From Mortierella sp. BCC40632 (Eukaryota; Mortierellomycota; Mortierellomycetes; Mortierellales; Mortierellaceae), in the NCBI GenBank assembly GCA_011634665.1, contig WAEK01000011.1, positions 947,001-1,011,000 of the forward strand: 64,000 nt of DNA, in the 5' to 3' direction. Below, piece after piece: positions 56,168-64,000 of this stretch. The notes beneath the pieces are model-generated. The model saw only the letters and a program-made list of their open reading frames with translations, did not search any database and was not told the DNA's origin. The position numbers and the translations under genes were made by a program. How positions within the stretch are numbered: position 1 is the first letter of the stretch; every line of letters starts with the position of its first letter.

Positions 56168-56485
56168 AGAGCAGGTTCAAAAAAAAAAAAAAAAAAAAAA
56201 AAGCGAATGAGCAGACAACGAGTGGACAGAATGAAGAGGGGATGTCTTCTTGTCGAGCCCATGTTCGAACTCTTATTTTATTTTATTTTTTGTGAAACAT
56301 CAGATGAGATTGAGTCAATCAGATGATGCATGGTGGACCAATCAGATGTCAAGATCACTTGGTGGTGCTTTGAGCAAGGAGATGTCACAAAAAAAAAAAA
56401 AAAATCTAGCTCAAAGGAGTAGAGCTACTCACTTGGCAGCTGCGATATCCAGTTGGGTATCGAAGAGGCACGGGGATCAGAGAGG

Positions 56486-56854
56486 TGTGGTGTAGTAAAT
56501 ACGACTGGGCGATCTTCTGGCCCCTGGGCCTGGGGGTATAAATGGTGTCCCTCGACACCAGACAATAAAGAGTTTTTGTTTTCTTCCTTTTATTTTCCCG
56601 ATCCGTTTGTGAATACTTACCGTCTGGAGCAGGTCCACTCGTCCGCCCGCCCCGGGGGTGCGATCCTGTAGCTAGATATTGTTCATTTGCGAGTCTTTTC
56701 TCTTGCCTTGTTCTCTCTTATAGAACGGTGATACGCGTCGTGATCATTATGTTTCCCTCTTCTATGCTGGCAATCCCCTTTCCCAATAGGTTTCACACAC
56801 CTGCCTGCCAAGTAGTGCGAGCTCTTTCCCCCTGTGCTGGTCCTCTACGCCGCA
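56486..56854 (+). repeat. 3' LTR of element F
   Basis: 369 bp, matching the 5' copy except for one T-to-C change. One difference in 369 bp implies a young insertion, consistent with F being the innermost layer of the nest. Confidence 0.93.
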
Positions 56855-57636
56855 ACGCGTCGTCTCAAGCGGCGGAACTCGTGAGTGTAGGCAGCAATGG
56901 TTCGTTTGCCTTGTTTCAGACCTTCGAGGGCCTCACGAGCGGCGGTCTTTGCATTGGGAGGGGTGTGGAAATCAAGGAATGCCTCTCGAAATTTTATCCA
57001 TGGGCAGGTGATGTTGAGACCGCATGTTCTCCACCAGGATTTAGCGTCTCCAGTAAGGTTTAAGGCTGTATACTGCACCCAGTCGCATTCGTTGAGCTTG
57101 ACGACCTGGTAATACTCCTCCTGGTTGTCGATGAAGTTGTTGCAGGCGTCCGCGTCGATGTCCCCAGAGTAGGGGGCGGGGGTTTGAGGTTTGAGGATTT
57201 TATGCAAGGTACGCGCAACGTCGCGGTGAGCAGCCTCAATTTCAAGCTGGGATGGGGCGGGGGGATCAGAGGGGGTGGTGATGGACGAGAGCAGAGAGCT
57301 AATCCTGTTTCTTTCCTCCTCTGGGAGGGAGGCGACGATGCTGAGGATTTCGTGCTGGGCCGACATGTTGGAAATAGGGGGGAAACAGAATAGGGGGTGA
57401 GAGAAAGAGAGAAAAAAAAAGAGGGGGGGGAGGGCGGGAGGGTCAAGGGAAAAAGGGGTGGGGAAAAAAAAGAAAAGAGAGGGAGGGTTCTAGGAACCGA
57501 GTGGAAAGGAAAGTAGAGGGGAAGAGTGAAAGTGAAGTGAATAAAAAAAAGTACTGCCAGGGAGCTGCCTAACGAGTGGAGGGAAAGATAATAGTCAGGG
57601 TAGAAGAGGCAGTGAATCGAGGTACCTTTGCTACCA

Positions 57637-57798
57637 TCTAACAAAGAAGGGAGTGGCAGGAAAAGATGATCTTTATTGGTGGTAGGTGAAGGGACTATTT
57701 ATACATGTGAGTGAGGTGGACCTTTTAAGTTATAGGGGTGGGAGTGGACATGACCTCAAAGGTTAAAGGGGTGGGTGCTGATGGTCGATACTGTGACA
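57637..57798 (-). repeat. 5' LTR of element E
   Basis: 162 bp, identical by eye to the 3' copy. The TGGTAGCAAAGG primer site (minus) abuts its inner end exactly. Confidence 0.93.
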
Positions 57799-58225
57799 AT
57801 AACTTTGCCTTCGTTGGTCGTTCTATTTTGGAGCTCCTCGTGGAGTCCTCTTACAAGGACAACTTGGTTTCAACACTTGCTGCTTTTTCTTTCCGCCACC
57901 TTCCCACATATGATCCTTCTGTCCCAGGTGACGCCACTGCGACTCCTGAGGTTCGTGCTAGAGTCAAAAAGGCCTACAGCGATCGTCTTACTAAGACGGT
58001 TGGCTCCACCACCCTCCCTGTTGTCCGTGAGCACTTTTTGAATTTGCTCCGCACCGGAAACTTGCCGATTCCTGAGGATCTACCTGACAAGACTATCCCT
58101 GTGCCTCTCTCTATTGCCACTTCTGCACCTGCAGTTGCTGTTGATGTTGAGATGAACTGCGATATACCTGTTGTCCCTGCCCCTGCCGCCGATCCAGTCG
58201 CTGAAGACTCTGGGGAAGAACTTTA

Positions 58226-61200
58226 ATGAATAGTAAGTTTGTTCGTATTGCCTACCTCAATTGTCGTGGACTTCCGGGTCTTGACTTTGAGCGTATTTGT
58301 TCTTTTGTTCCTTCCCAGTTTGATATCTTCATTTGCTCCGAGACTTGGTACTTGGATCAGTCCTTGTACTCTTCTCATCCCCTCTTCCTTTGTTCCTCCC
58401 CCCTCCCTCAGGCCACTGCAGCTGGTCGCCGCCATGGTGGTCTTCTCTGCATTGTGTCACCCCCTGTTCGTCGCCATATATCCTTTTCTGTTACGTCCCA
58501 TTCCATTGATCTTTCCCTCCTTGGTTCCACCTTCCGTTCACTCTATCTGCCACCTTCTCTTCCCATCGCCGACTTTGAATCCTTTTTCATCCGCCACATC
58601 TCTTGTTCTACTATTTCCCCTGCTATTCCTGATGTTATTCTTGGCGACCTCAATGTGCGTCTCGACTCTTTGTCTGGTCGTGGTTCTCGTGGAGGCCCTT
58701 CAGATCGAGTTGAGTGTGTGTCGAGGGTCATGAGATCTGGTTGTTATTTCCTTAACCTCCCTTCTCCTGGCACCGCCAAGAATCATCACGCACTGGTCCG
58801 CTGCCGTCAAGACTTCCGTTGGTCTTATGTTGATTCGTCTCCATATACCACGTCTGACCACAAGATGATGGACTGCGTCCTAGAGCTTCGTGCTCCTATG
58901 GATGTGTCCCCGACTCAAGAGGCCCGCAGGTTCAACCTGAAATATCTCGTGCACGCCCGCGTTCGCTCAGACCTATGCAACAGCTTTGATGCTTGCGCTG
59001 AGGACTTTGCTGATTACAGTAGTCAAGTTCTTCACCGCGTTGAGGAACTGTCTACGGCTGGTGGGCTTGATGTTATTTCTTGGTTGGTTGATCGCCAGCG
59101 CTTGGTCGACGACTTGGATGAATCTATTGTTAGTGCCATTCATGTTGCCGCCGAGGAGGTGTGTGGTTCGTATGTTCCGTCCGTGATGCGCGCTTCTGCT
59201 GATCGACTCTGGGATGATATCTCAGATGCTCCTTCGTTGGCTGACGCTGTCCGTACTTTCAAACGAGCTTGCCGCACAAAGACTGTTACCCTGACGTCTC
59301 GAGATCCTTCGATCACTCCTGCTGAGGATGCTGTGAACCACTTTTCTGGTGTATTTCGGCAGACTCGCGACGAGTTGCTTCCCCCTCCTGTCTCACCTTA
59401 TCGTGGAGTCTCTTTCACAAATGAGATCCTGTGGTCTGACGACTTTGGTCTGACGACTTTGATTCGGTTTTGGAGAAAGTATCGAGCTCATGTTGCAGGG
59501 GGAGAGGATGGTGTTCATATTCGCCTTTTTCGAGCCCTTATTGGTTCTAGTCTTCCGTTTCGGACTATTGAGTTGTTCCGGTTGTGTTGTCTACTCGGTG
59601 TGACACCTGCCTCATGGAACCGCTCGGTAATCTTCCCCATCCCCAAGGGTGAGGAGACAACTATCAACAAGTTCAGACCCATTTCACTTACTGTGATGAT
59701 GCGTCGGTCCTTTGAGAGGTTGTTGATTCGGTTCTTCGAACGCTCCCCAGCGTTCCGCTTGCATTCGACTCAGGCTGGCTTCCGACGTGGGTTCTCCACG
59801 TTGACGCACGCTCTGACGGCCCACGAAGCTGCCATTCTCGGTCACCGTTGTAGGGTGTTTTACGACTTTGCTCAGGCGTATGACACTGTCCCTGTCCCAC
59901 TCTTGCTTTCCAAGCTCGAGTCCAGGGGTGCTTCGACCCAGATTCTAGCTTTGGTTGATTCCCTCTTCCTGGGGACTTCTTCCAAGATCGTGGTGAATGG
60001 GCGGCAGACGAGATCGATAGACTTGACCCGTGGTCTTTTCCAAGGGTCTCTCTTGTCTCCTCTGCTGTTCGACGTCTTTATTGACGACCTTGCCTCCCTC
60101 TTGCATCAAGATACAGTGCCAAATAGCTGCCTCCCGCGATCGCTTCTGTTTGCTGACGATATCACGGCCTCGTCCGAGTTTCCGTCTGACTTACAGGTGT
60201 CGACCAACAAGCTTGCTGCCTGGTCTCTCGACAATGGCATGCAGTTGAATCTCTCCAAGTGTGGTGCTGTTGGCTTTGGCCCTCATGAACCCACTCCGAT
60301 CATTCCTGGTCGTGGAGAGATTCCCCGTGTTGACCGCTATACATATCTTGGATTCCCATTCGAGAAGTTAGGCATCAACTGGGAGGCTCACCTCGAGTCT
60401 ACTGTTGCAAAGGCTACCTCGACTTTGGACATTTGTGTTCGTCGTGGAAGTCTTTGGCCTGCTGGTCTTCGCCTTGCCTTTTATCGCACCTTTGTTCGTT
60501 CTCAAATGGACTATGGTGCTGGCTTGGTCTATCGTTGGCTCATAAACTCGCCTGGTCGCAATGCTAGCACTCCGGCTCCGTTCCCCTTTGTCCACAAGAA
60601 TGATACTTCGCGGTTCCAGTATCTCCTCCCGGTCCAGGCTGTACAAGATCGTGCACTTTGCTGGATCACAGAGCACAACATTGGACTTGTCGCCATGCAC
60701 TCCATGCTGGCTATTCCTGTTGTAACGCGTCGCTTTTCGGACTTGGCCTGTCTTTTGACTCGCCACTTCCAGAAAATGCACCACTCTAATCCTGCTGCAC
60801 ACATCCGTGGCCGCATTTGGTTCACTCGTCGCCCTCACGATCGCATCTTGCCCCATGTCACTCGTCACCCGGATTATTCCCAGTGGTTGAGTGTCAAAAG
60901 AAGCATCGAGTCGCGCACTTTGGACCCATTGCCGCCTGGATTGACCCATGAGAGTACAGGGTACCCTCTCCGGTTATTCCTGAGGAACAAGTTTTATGCT
61001 GACGTTGGTTCTCTGAATCTTGTCATGCCCCGCCAGTTTGTCCCAGAGATGCGAAAGCGACTTAGTGGCAGTTGCTACTTTGTCTTTTTTAATTCTCTTC
61101 GACTCCGCAAGAATGCTATCGCTTGGAGTCTGAATCACTTTGCTGCTGGCTCAGATTGCTCCAAGTGTAAGCAGAGATTCTCTCGTCGCCATGTCAAGGA

Positions 61201-61498
61201 GTGCTTCGACGCTGACCTCTGTGGATATCTTCCTCGTGGTTGTGTTGATGCGTACCAAGCTTTCCTCCACAATCCTCCTCCGGGGCTGATCTTGCACTTT
61301 AATGTGATAGATTACCTCCTCCGCACGAAGAAGTTTTCTGCTCTTGCGACAGCCTTTGGCTATCTCGAGTTCTGGCAGAGGCCTCGTCAAAACTACAACA
61401 CTGATCCCCCTCCCTGGCCATTCCACCCTGACGGAAGCCGACTTAGACGCTCTGACTGGTTCCCCTCCCGCATCACACACCCTACTCTTTTGACTTAG
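58226..61498 (+). CDS. LINE3 ORF2: APE endonuclease and reverse transcriptase, intact
   Basis: 1090-codon open frame whose ATG overlaps the ORF1 stop as TAATG. Endonuclease residues are visible: N12 (YLNC), E39 (SETW), D141 and N143 (GDLN), D211 and H212 (TSDH). The RT domain spans about 430-760, with KFRPISLT, AFRRGFS-type fingers, a DFAQAYDTV motif A, GLFQGSLLSPLLF and catalytic F-A-D-D at 642-645. A C-terminal knuckle C978-x2-C981-x7-H989-x3-C993 follows. No RNase H motif was seen. The enzyme would nick target DNA and copy element RNA from the nick. All catalytic residues are present, so this copy could supply enzyme for the family. Confidence 0.95.
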   Translation: MNSKFVRIAYLNCRGLPGLDFERICSFVPSQFDIFICSETWYLDQSLYSSHPLFLCSSPLPQATAAGRRHGGLLCIVSPPVRRHISFSVTSHSIDLSLLGSTFRSLYLPPSLPIADFESFFIRHISCSTISPAIPDVILGDLNVRLDSLSGRGSRGGPSDRVECVSRVMRSGCYFLNLPSPGTAKNHHALVRCRQDFRWSYVDSSPYTTSDHKMMDCVLELRAPMDVSPTQEARRFNLKYLVHARVRSDLCNSFDACAEDFADYSSQVLHRVEELSTAGGLDVISWLVDRQRLVDDLDESIVSAIHVAAEEVCGSYVPSVMRASADRLWDDISDAPSLADAVRTFKRACRTKTVTLTSRDPSITPAEDAVNHFSGVFRQTRDELLPPPVSPYRGVSFTNEILWSDDFGLTTLIRFWRKYRAHVAGGEDGVHIRLFRALIGSSLPFRTIELFRLCCLLGVTPASWNRSVIFPIPKGEETTINKFRPISLTVMMRRSFERLLIRFFERSPAFRLHSTQAGFRRGFSTLTHALTAHEAAILGHRCRVFYDFAQAYDTVPVPLLLSKLESRGASTQILALVDSLFLGTSSKIVVNGRQTRSIDLTRGLFQGSLLSPLLFDVFIDDLASLLHQDTVPNSCLPRSLLFADDITASSEFPSDLQVSTNKLAAWSLDNGMQLNLSKCGAVGFGPHEPTPIIPGRGEIPRVDRYTYLGFPFEKLGINWEAHLESTVAKATSTLDICVRRGSLWPAGLRLAFYRTFVRSQMDYGAGLVYRWLINSPGRNASTPAPFPFVHKNDTSRFQYLLPVQAVQDRALCWITEHNIGLVAMHSMLAIPVVTRRFSDLACLLTRHFQKMHHSNPAAHIRGRIWFTRRPHDRILPHVTRHPDYSQWLSVKRSIESRTLDPLPPGLTHESTGYPLRLFLRNKFYADVGSLNLVMPRQFVPEMRKRLSGSCYFVFFNSLRLRKNAIAWSLNHFAAGSDCSKCKQRFSRRHVKECFDADLCGYLPRGCVDAYQAFLHNPPPGLILHFNVIDYLLRTKKFSALATAFGYLEFWQRPRQNYNTDPPPWPFHPDGSRLRRSDWFPSRITHPTLLT

Positions 61499-61619
61499 AA
61501 TATTTTCGACTTGACTTTTTTTTCAACTTTGATTTTTTCGACTCTCCCTTCGCCATATCACTTCCATAGCCTTCCCTACTCTTAGATTGCCTTCTGGCCA
61601 CACTATTAAAAAAACTTAA

Positions 61620-61668
61620 AGACTAAAAAACCCTAAAAAACCCTATCCCTAACCTAAGCCCTAAATCC
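61620..61668. repeat. Telomere-like CCCTAA tract at the LINE3-LINE4 junction
   Basis: From the end of LINE3's 3' UTR: AAAAAACCCTA twice with small changes, TCCCTAACCTAAG, CCCTAAATCC. It is identical to the LINE1-LINE2 tract, while the sequence after GGCTAAAC (LINE4 5' UTR) diverges from the other copies. Confidence 0.9.
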
Positions 61669-64000
61669 TGGCTAAACAGTTTCCCCCTCCACTTTCCACT
61701 TCCAGATCCTTCTGGAACCCCTGGACTGCCACTTCATCTTCCTCAGCCACCCGCAGTAACTGCGGATTTGTCATCCACCTCTGACTCACTCTGTATCCAT
61801 CCGATTTTTTTTTTTTTTTTTTCCTTCTCCGACTCTGGGATATTTCTATTTAATCAACCACTCGCCAGGTCCGTCGCATCTCCTTCATCATGGGGACCCC
61901 CGGCACCCCCGAAGATCTCGCTGAGATCTCGGCCAAGTTTATTGGGAATCCCATCGATATTCTCCGCGCTGACTTCCTTGTAAAGGAGTATGGTCATCGA
62001 TGGCCGTTTCCTTGCAAGCGTCATGAATGCCCTGTTAACAAGTTTTCCAAAGATCAAGTCGTCTCCAAGCGTGGACTTTATGCCCGTCGCTACGCCAGAA
62101 CGTGCAAACATGAGAAGATAACCGTCGAACAAGCCATCAAGTATCTTGGTACCTTCGACAATCGTGTCAACTGCACTACCTCCCCCATCACTCAGCCCCC
62201 TTCCACTATTGTCAACAGTTCCCCTTCCTTTTTCTTGTCTCCTTCGCCTTCTCCTTTGACTTCTGCCTCTGCCTCCACCCCTGCCTCTGCCTCTGCCCCT
62301 GCCATTGCCTCTATGCCTGCCCGTCTCCACAGTGTTGTTTCCTCCATCGAACAATTCACTTCTGTGGACTTGGAAGATATTTCTTCTATGTCCCCAAGTG
62401 GAGAGTCCTGTTTCACCTGTTTTTGCCCTCTTCTGATCTCCCTCTTGACGATATGGACGAATCTATGGATACTTTCGAGTTACCTAGTGATTTTTGTATC
62501 GTCTTCTTTTACCAAACTTCGTCTTTTGCCCCTGTTCCTCCACCCCCGACTCCTCCGTTCCCGAATCTGCCTTCACCTTTCCAGCTGCCCAGATCCCCCT
62601 ATCGAAACCCAGCTCTGTCCAAACTCCTCCACTCATCCCTGTGACTTCTCCTACCTCTCATCCTGCTGTCAATTTTTCCACAAGCTCTCCAGACGCAGTT
62701 GCTCCCGGTGGTGGTGCATCTGCGTTGGGTCGCAAGAGGGGCCGTCGGATCATCAATGATTCAGACTCTGATGGGTTTTCATCAAATGCTCCTGAATCGT
62801 CTTCGGCTGCTTTTTCCCGTCACTTGGCTAAGGAGGCCAGTCGTTTGGGGAAGCTTCGTAAGATTGATCCGGAACTTTGTGATGAGATTGTCCTCAATCA
62901 ATCTCGACTTTTCAAAGAGTATGAGTCTATTAAGGCTCTTCTTGCGAAAGTTCAGAGTGAAATTGATGGCATTCGCGATGGTCCCTCCTCTTCTGTTCCT
63001 TTTCATCCCCTTCCTCCCTCCGCCAAGTTTTCAGCCTTGGAGTTGAAGGTCTCCGAGTTGGCCAAAGATGTCTCAGCTTTGGCTACCCGTGTTGAGAACA
63101 CTGAGTCTTCGCTTGAGAAAACTGTAGCCGTCATTGGCCGTCTGGATTCTCTTGCTGATAGACTTGAGGCAGCCACGACTGCGTCGTTGACTGCCTCTGC
63201 TGCGTTCCCTGCACTCCCTGCCTCGCCTATTCCCACTCGCCGACTTCCTGAAAAAGCTGCTGCTCCCGCTTCCGCCGCCTCTCCTTCCAACTCTCCCAAC
63301 ACTTCCTCCCATCGATCTTATGCTGATTCTCTTAGAGCAAATCTCTCAGACGAACAGCGAAAGATCATCGACTCATTTTAAGCCTTCCCCTCGTCCATTT
63401 TCAAGCACGCCGTCGCCCTACTCCTCCCTCCACCTCTGTCACTCGTGTCTACTTTAGTGGCATTGAGTCTTGTCCCCTTGGCCAACTTAAGACAAAGTTC
63501 CGAGCTCTTCGTGTTCGTACCTCGGCTATTCATAACTTTGCTTTTGTTGGTCGCTCCATTTCTCGAGCTCCTTGTGGAGATCTTCCTATAAGGATGGCTT
63601 GATCTCTACTCTCTCCGCCTTCTCCTTCCGCCATCTCCCTACCTACGACCCATCCGTCCCTGGTGATGCAGCAGCCACCCCTGAAGTTCGCGCTCGAGTG
63701 AAGAAGGCTTATGGCGATCGTCTGACAAAGACGGTTGGCTCTACGACCTTACCAGTTGTCCGCGAGTACTTTTTGAATTTGCTCCGCGTTGGCAATCTGC
63801 CGGTCCCTGAAGACTTGCCCGACAAGACTGTTCCAGCTCCTCTCCCTGACTCGACTCCGGCTTCGGCTGATGCTGTTGATGAAGGTATGGACTGTGACCC
63901 TCCTGCCGTTCCCGATGCCGCTGCCGCCCCAGTTGCCGAAGACTCTGAGGAAGATCTTTAATGAATAGTAAGTTTGTTCGTATTGCCTACCTCAACTGTC
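61666..64000 (+). mobile_element. LINE4: non-LTR retrotransposon, runs off the window
   Basis: 5' UTR (~220 nt) differs from that of LINE2 and LINE3, with shared islands (AACCCCTGGACTGCC, CCACCCGCAGTAA-type text) and an 18-T run. ORF1 follows at 61890-63961, and the first ~40 nt of ORF2 (ATG 63961) reach the window end. The TAATG overlap is kept. Confidence 0.9.
61890..63961 (+). pseudogene. LINE4 ORF1 protein, frameshifted
   Basis: Near-identical to LINE2 ORF1 in both N- and C-terminal parts, with the same C42-x4-C47-x24-C72-x-H74 motif. Open from 61890 to 62759, but in the wrong frame after about residue 165. The correct frame is carried by 62494-63381, which ends in an extra T (CTCATTTTAAGCC for CTCACTTAAGCC), and by 63572-63961. 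Extra bases also lie near 63400 (CCATTTTCAAG), 63560 (CATTTCTCG) and 63580. The domain order is as in LINE3 ORF1. Confidence 0.85.

Larger units (their letters stand above)
53640..56854 (+). mobile_element. Non-autonomous LTR element F nested in element E gag
   Basis: 3215-bp element with two 369-bp LTRs (53640-54008, 56486-56854) that differ at one position by eye (GATATGCG versus GATACGCG). It is flanked by a 4-bp ACGC duplication (53636-53639 and 56855-56858). A possible primer site TGGTGGAGAACCTGGG starts at 54019 and a purine tract GGGGATCAGAGAGG (56472-56485) precedes the right LTR, so the element is in plus orientation. The 2.48-kb interior has no gag, protease, RT or integrase. It must be moved by proteins of another element. 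The interior carries A/T and ATT tracts and a long antisense ORF. Confidence 0.88.
53131..57366 (-). pseudogene. Element E gag, interrupted by element F
   Basis: Starts at ATG 57366, about 260 nt inside the primer site. The N-terminal capsid part ends at REFRRLRRR-type basic text at 56855; after F the frame continues at 53639 with PTLDDETALHWYMKGL, then a CCHC knuckle (C-F-K-C-x4-H-x4-C) and a Gln/Pro tail ending at TAA 53128-53130. Dropping F and one ACGC copy joins the two in frame (RRRV-PTLDD), about 365 residues in all. Apart from F, gag is intact. Confidence 0.88.
48938..57798 (-). mobile_element. Ty3/chromovirus element E nested in LINE3
   Basis: Minus-strand element with two 162-bp LTRs (48938-49099 and 57637-57798) that look identical, a polypurine tract (minus AATGGGGGAAGG, plus 49100-49111), and primer site TGGTAGCAAAGG (minus, plus 57625-57636). 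Internal order: gag, protease, RT, RNase H, integrase, chromodomain. Without nested F it is about 5.6 kb. The LTR ends are TG...GA rather than the usual TG...CA, as set by the ATAAC duplications and both internal junctions. Identical LTRs mean a recent insertion. Confidence 0.94.
47219..58226 (+). pseudogene. LINE3 ORF1, 713 codons, interrupted by element E
   Basis: Joining 47219-48937 to 57804-58226 (dropping E and one ATAAC copy) gives a continuous 713-residue frame. It has an N-terminal C42-x4-C47-x25-C73-x-H75 motif with a W-P-x-P-C context, a long Ser/Pro-rich linker, a coiled coil (about residues 360-450), the SYADSLRANLSDEQRKI block, and the conserved C-terminal domain split by E between SAIHN and FAFVG. 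Its N-terminal two thirds differ strongly from LINE2 and LINE4, which agree with each other. ORF1 likely coats element RNA; a role for the Cys/His domain in target recognition is speculation. Confidence 0.88.
47000..61622 (+). mobile_element. LINE3: full-length non-LTR retrotransposon, interrupted by element E
   Basis: 5' UTR (~215 nt, nearly identical to LINE2), ORF1 (47219-48937 continued at 57804-58226), ORF2 (58226-61498) and ~120-nt 3' UTR. Without element E the length is about 5.75 kb and both ORFs are open. This copy was therefore apparently competent before E inserted. It is the best reference for the family. Confidence 0.93.

Overview
The window looks like a repeat-dense piece of a fungal genome, most likely an early-diverging (Mucoromycota-type) fungus. 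The evidence is a four-exon Ted1/Cdc1-like metallophosphoesterase gene with short GT-AG introns, a decayed Crinkler (CRN) gene, Ty3 elements ending in chromodomains (chromoviruses), and telomere-like CCCTAA tracts. The taxon is inferred, not proven. Only about the first 9 kb is host-like sequence; nearly everything from 11 kb onward is transposable elements inserted into one another.

Layout. 0.5-2.3 kb: metallophosphoesterase gene (minus). 2.3-7.8 kb: no recognisable gene, with microsatellites and A/T tracts. 7.85-8.2 kb: Crinkler pseudogene. 8.7-13.65 kb: small DNA-transposon debris (a complete 109-bp hAT MITE with an 8-bp target duplication, a second palindrome-rich MITE-like element, a possible Helitron end), solo LTRs and LTR fragments. 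13.65-24.24 kb: Ty3 element A (plus) with Ty3 element B (minus, 16831-22095) inside its RNase H. 24.24-27.21 kb: two unrelated satellites, one of 43-bp monomers and one of ~356-bp units. 27.2-38.0 kb: Ty3 element C (minus, relative of A) with a second copy of B (B', 28084-33349) inside its integrase. 38.0-40.2 kb: 5'-truncated Ty3 remnant G and an unassigned broken ORF. 40.2-64.0 kb: four non-LTR retrotransposons (LINE1-4) head to tail on the plus strand, each joined to the next by a degenerate CCCTAA tract. LINE3 carries Ty3 element E (48938-57798), and E carries in its gag a non-autonomous LTR element F (53640-56854).

How the parts work. Each LINE encodes an ORF1 protein with a Cys/His N-terminus and coiled coil, and an ORF2 with APE-type endonuclease, reverse transcriptase and CCHC knuckle; the ORFs overlap as TAATG, suggesting stop-restart translation. 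Elements A and C carry a 9-nt sequence ~35 nt after the TATA box that is complementary to the site just inside the 5' LTR, as in Tf1-type self-primed elements. B and E instead share a tRNA-type primer site. Removing B, B', E or F with one copy of the flanking target duplication restores the host reading frame at each junction, so the insertion order can be read directly.

The most unusual features are the tandem LINE array with telomere-like junctions, the mosaic (module-swapped) structure of its members, and element F, which has no recognisable retroviral genes but a 389-codon antisense ORF. Many element ORFs are broken by 1-5 nt insertions with almost no base substitutions between copies, so assembly error should be excluded before calling them dead.
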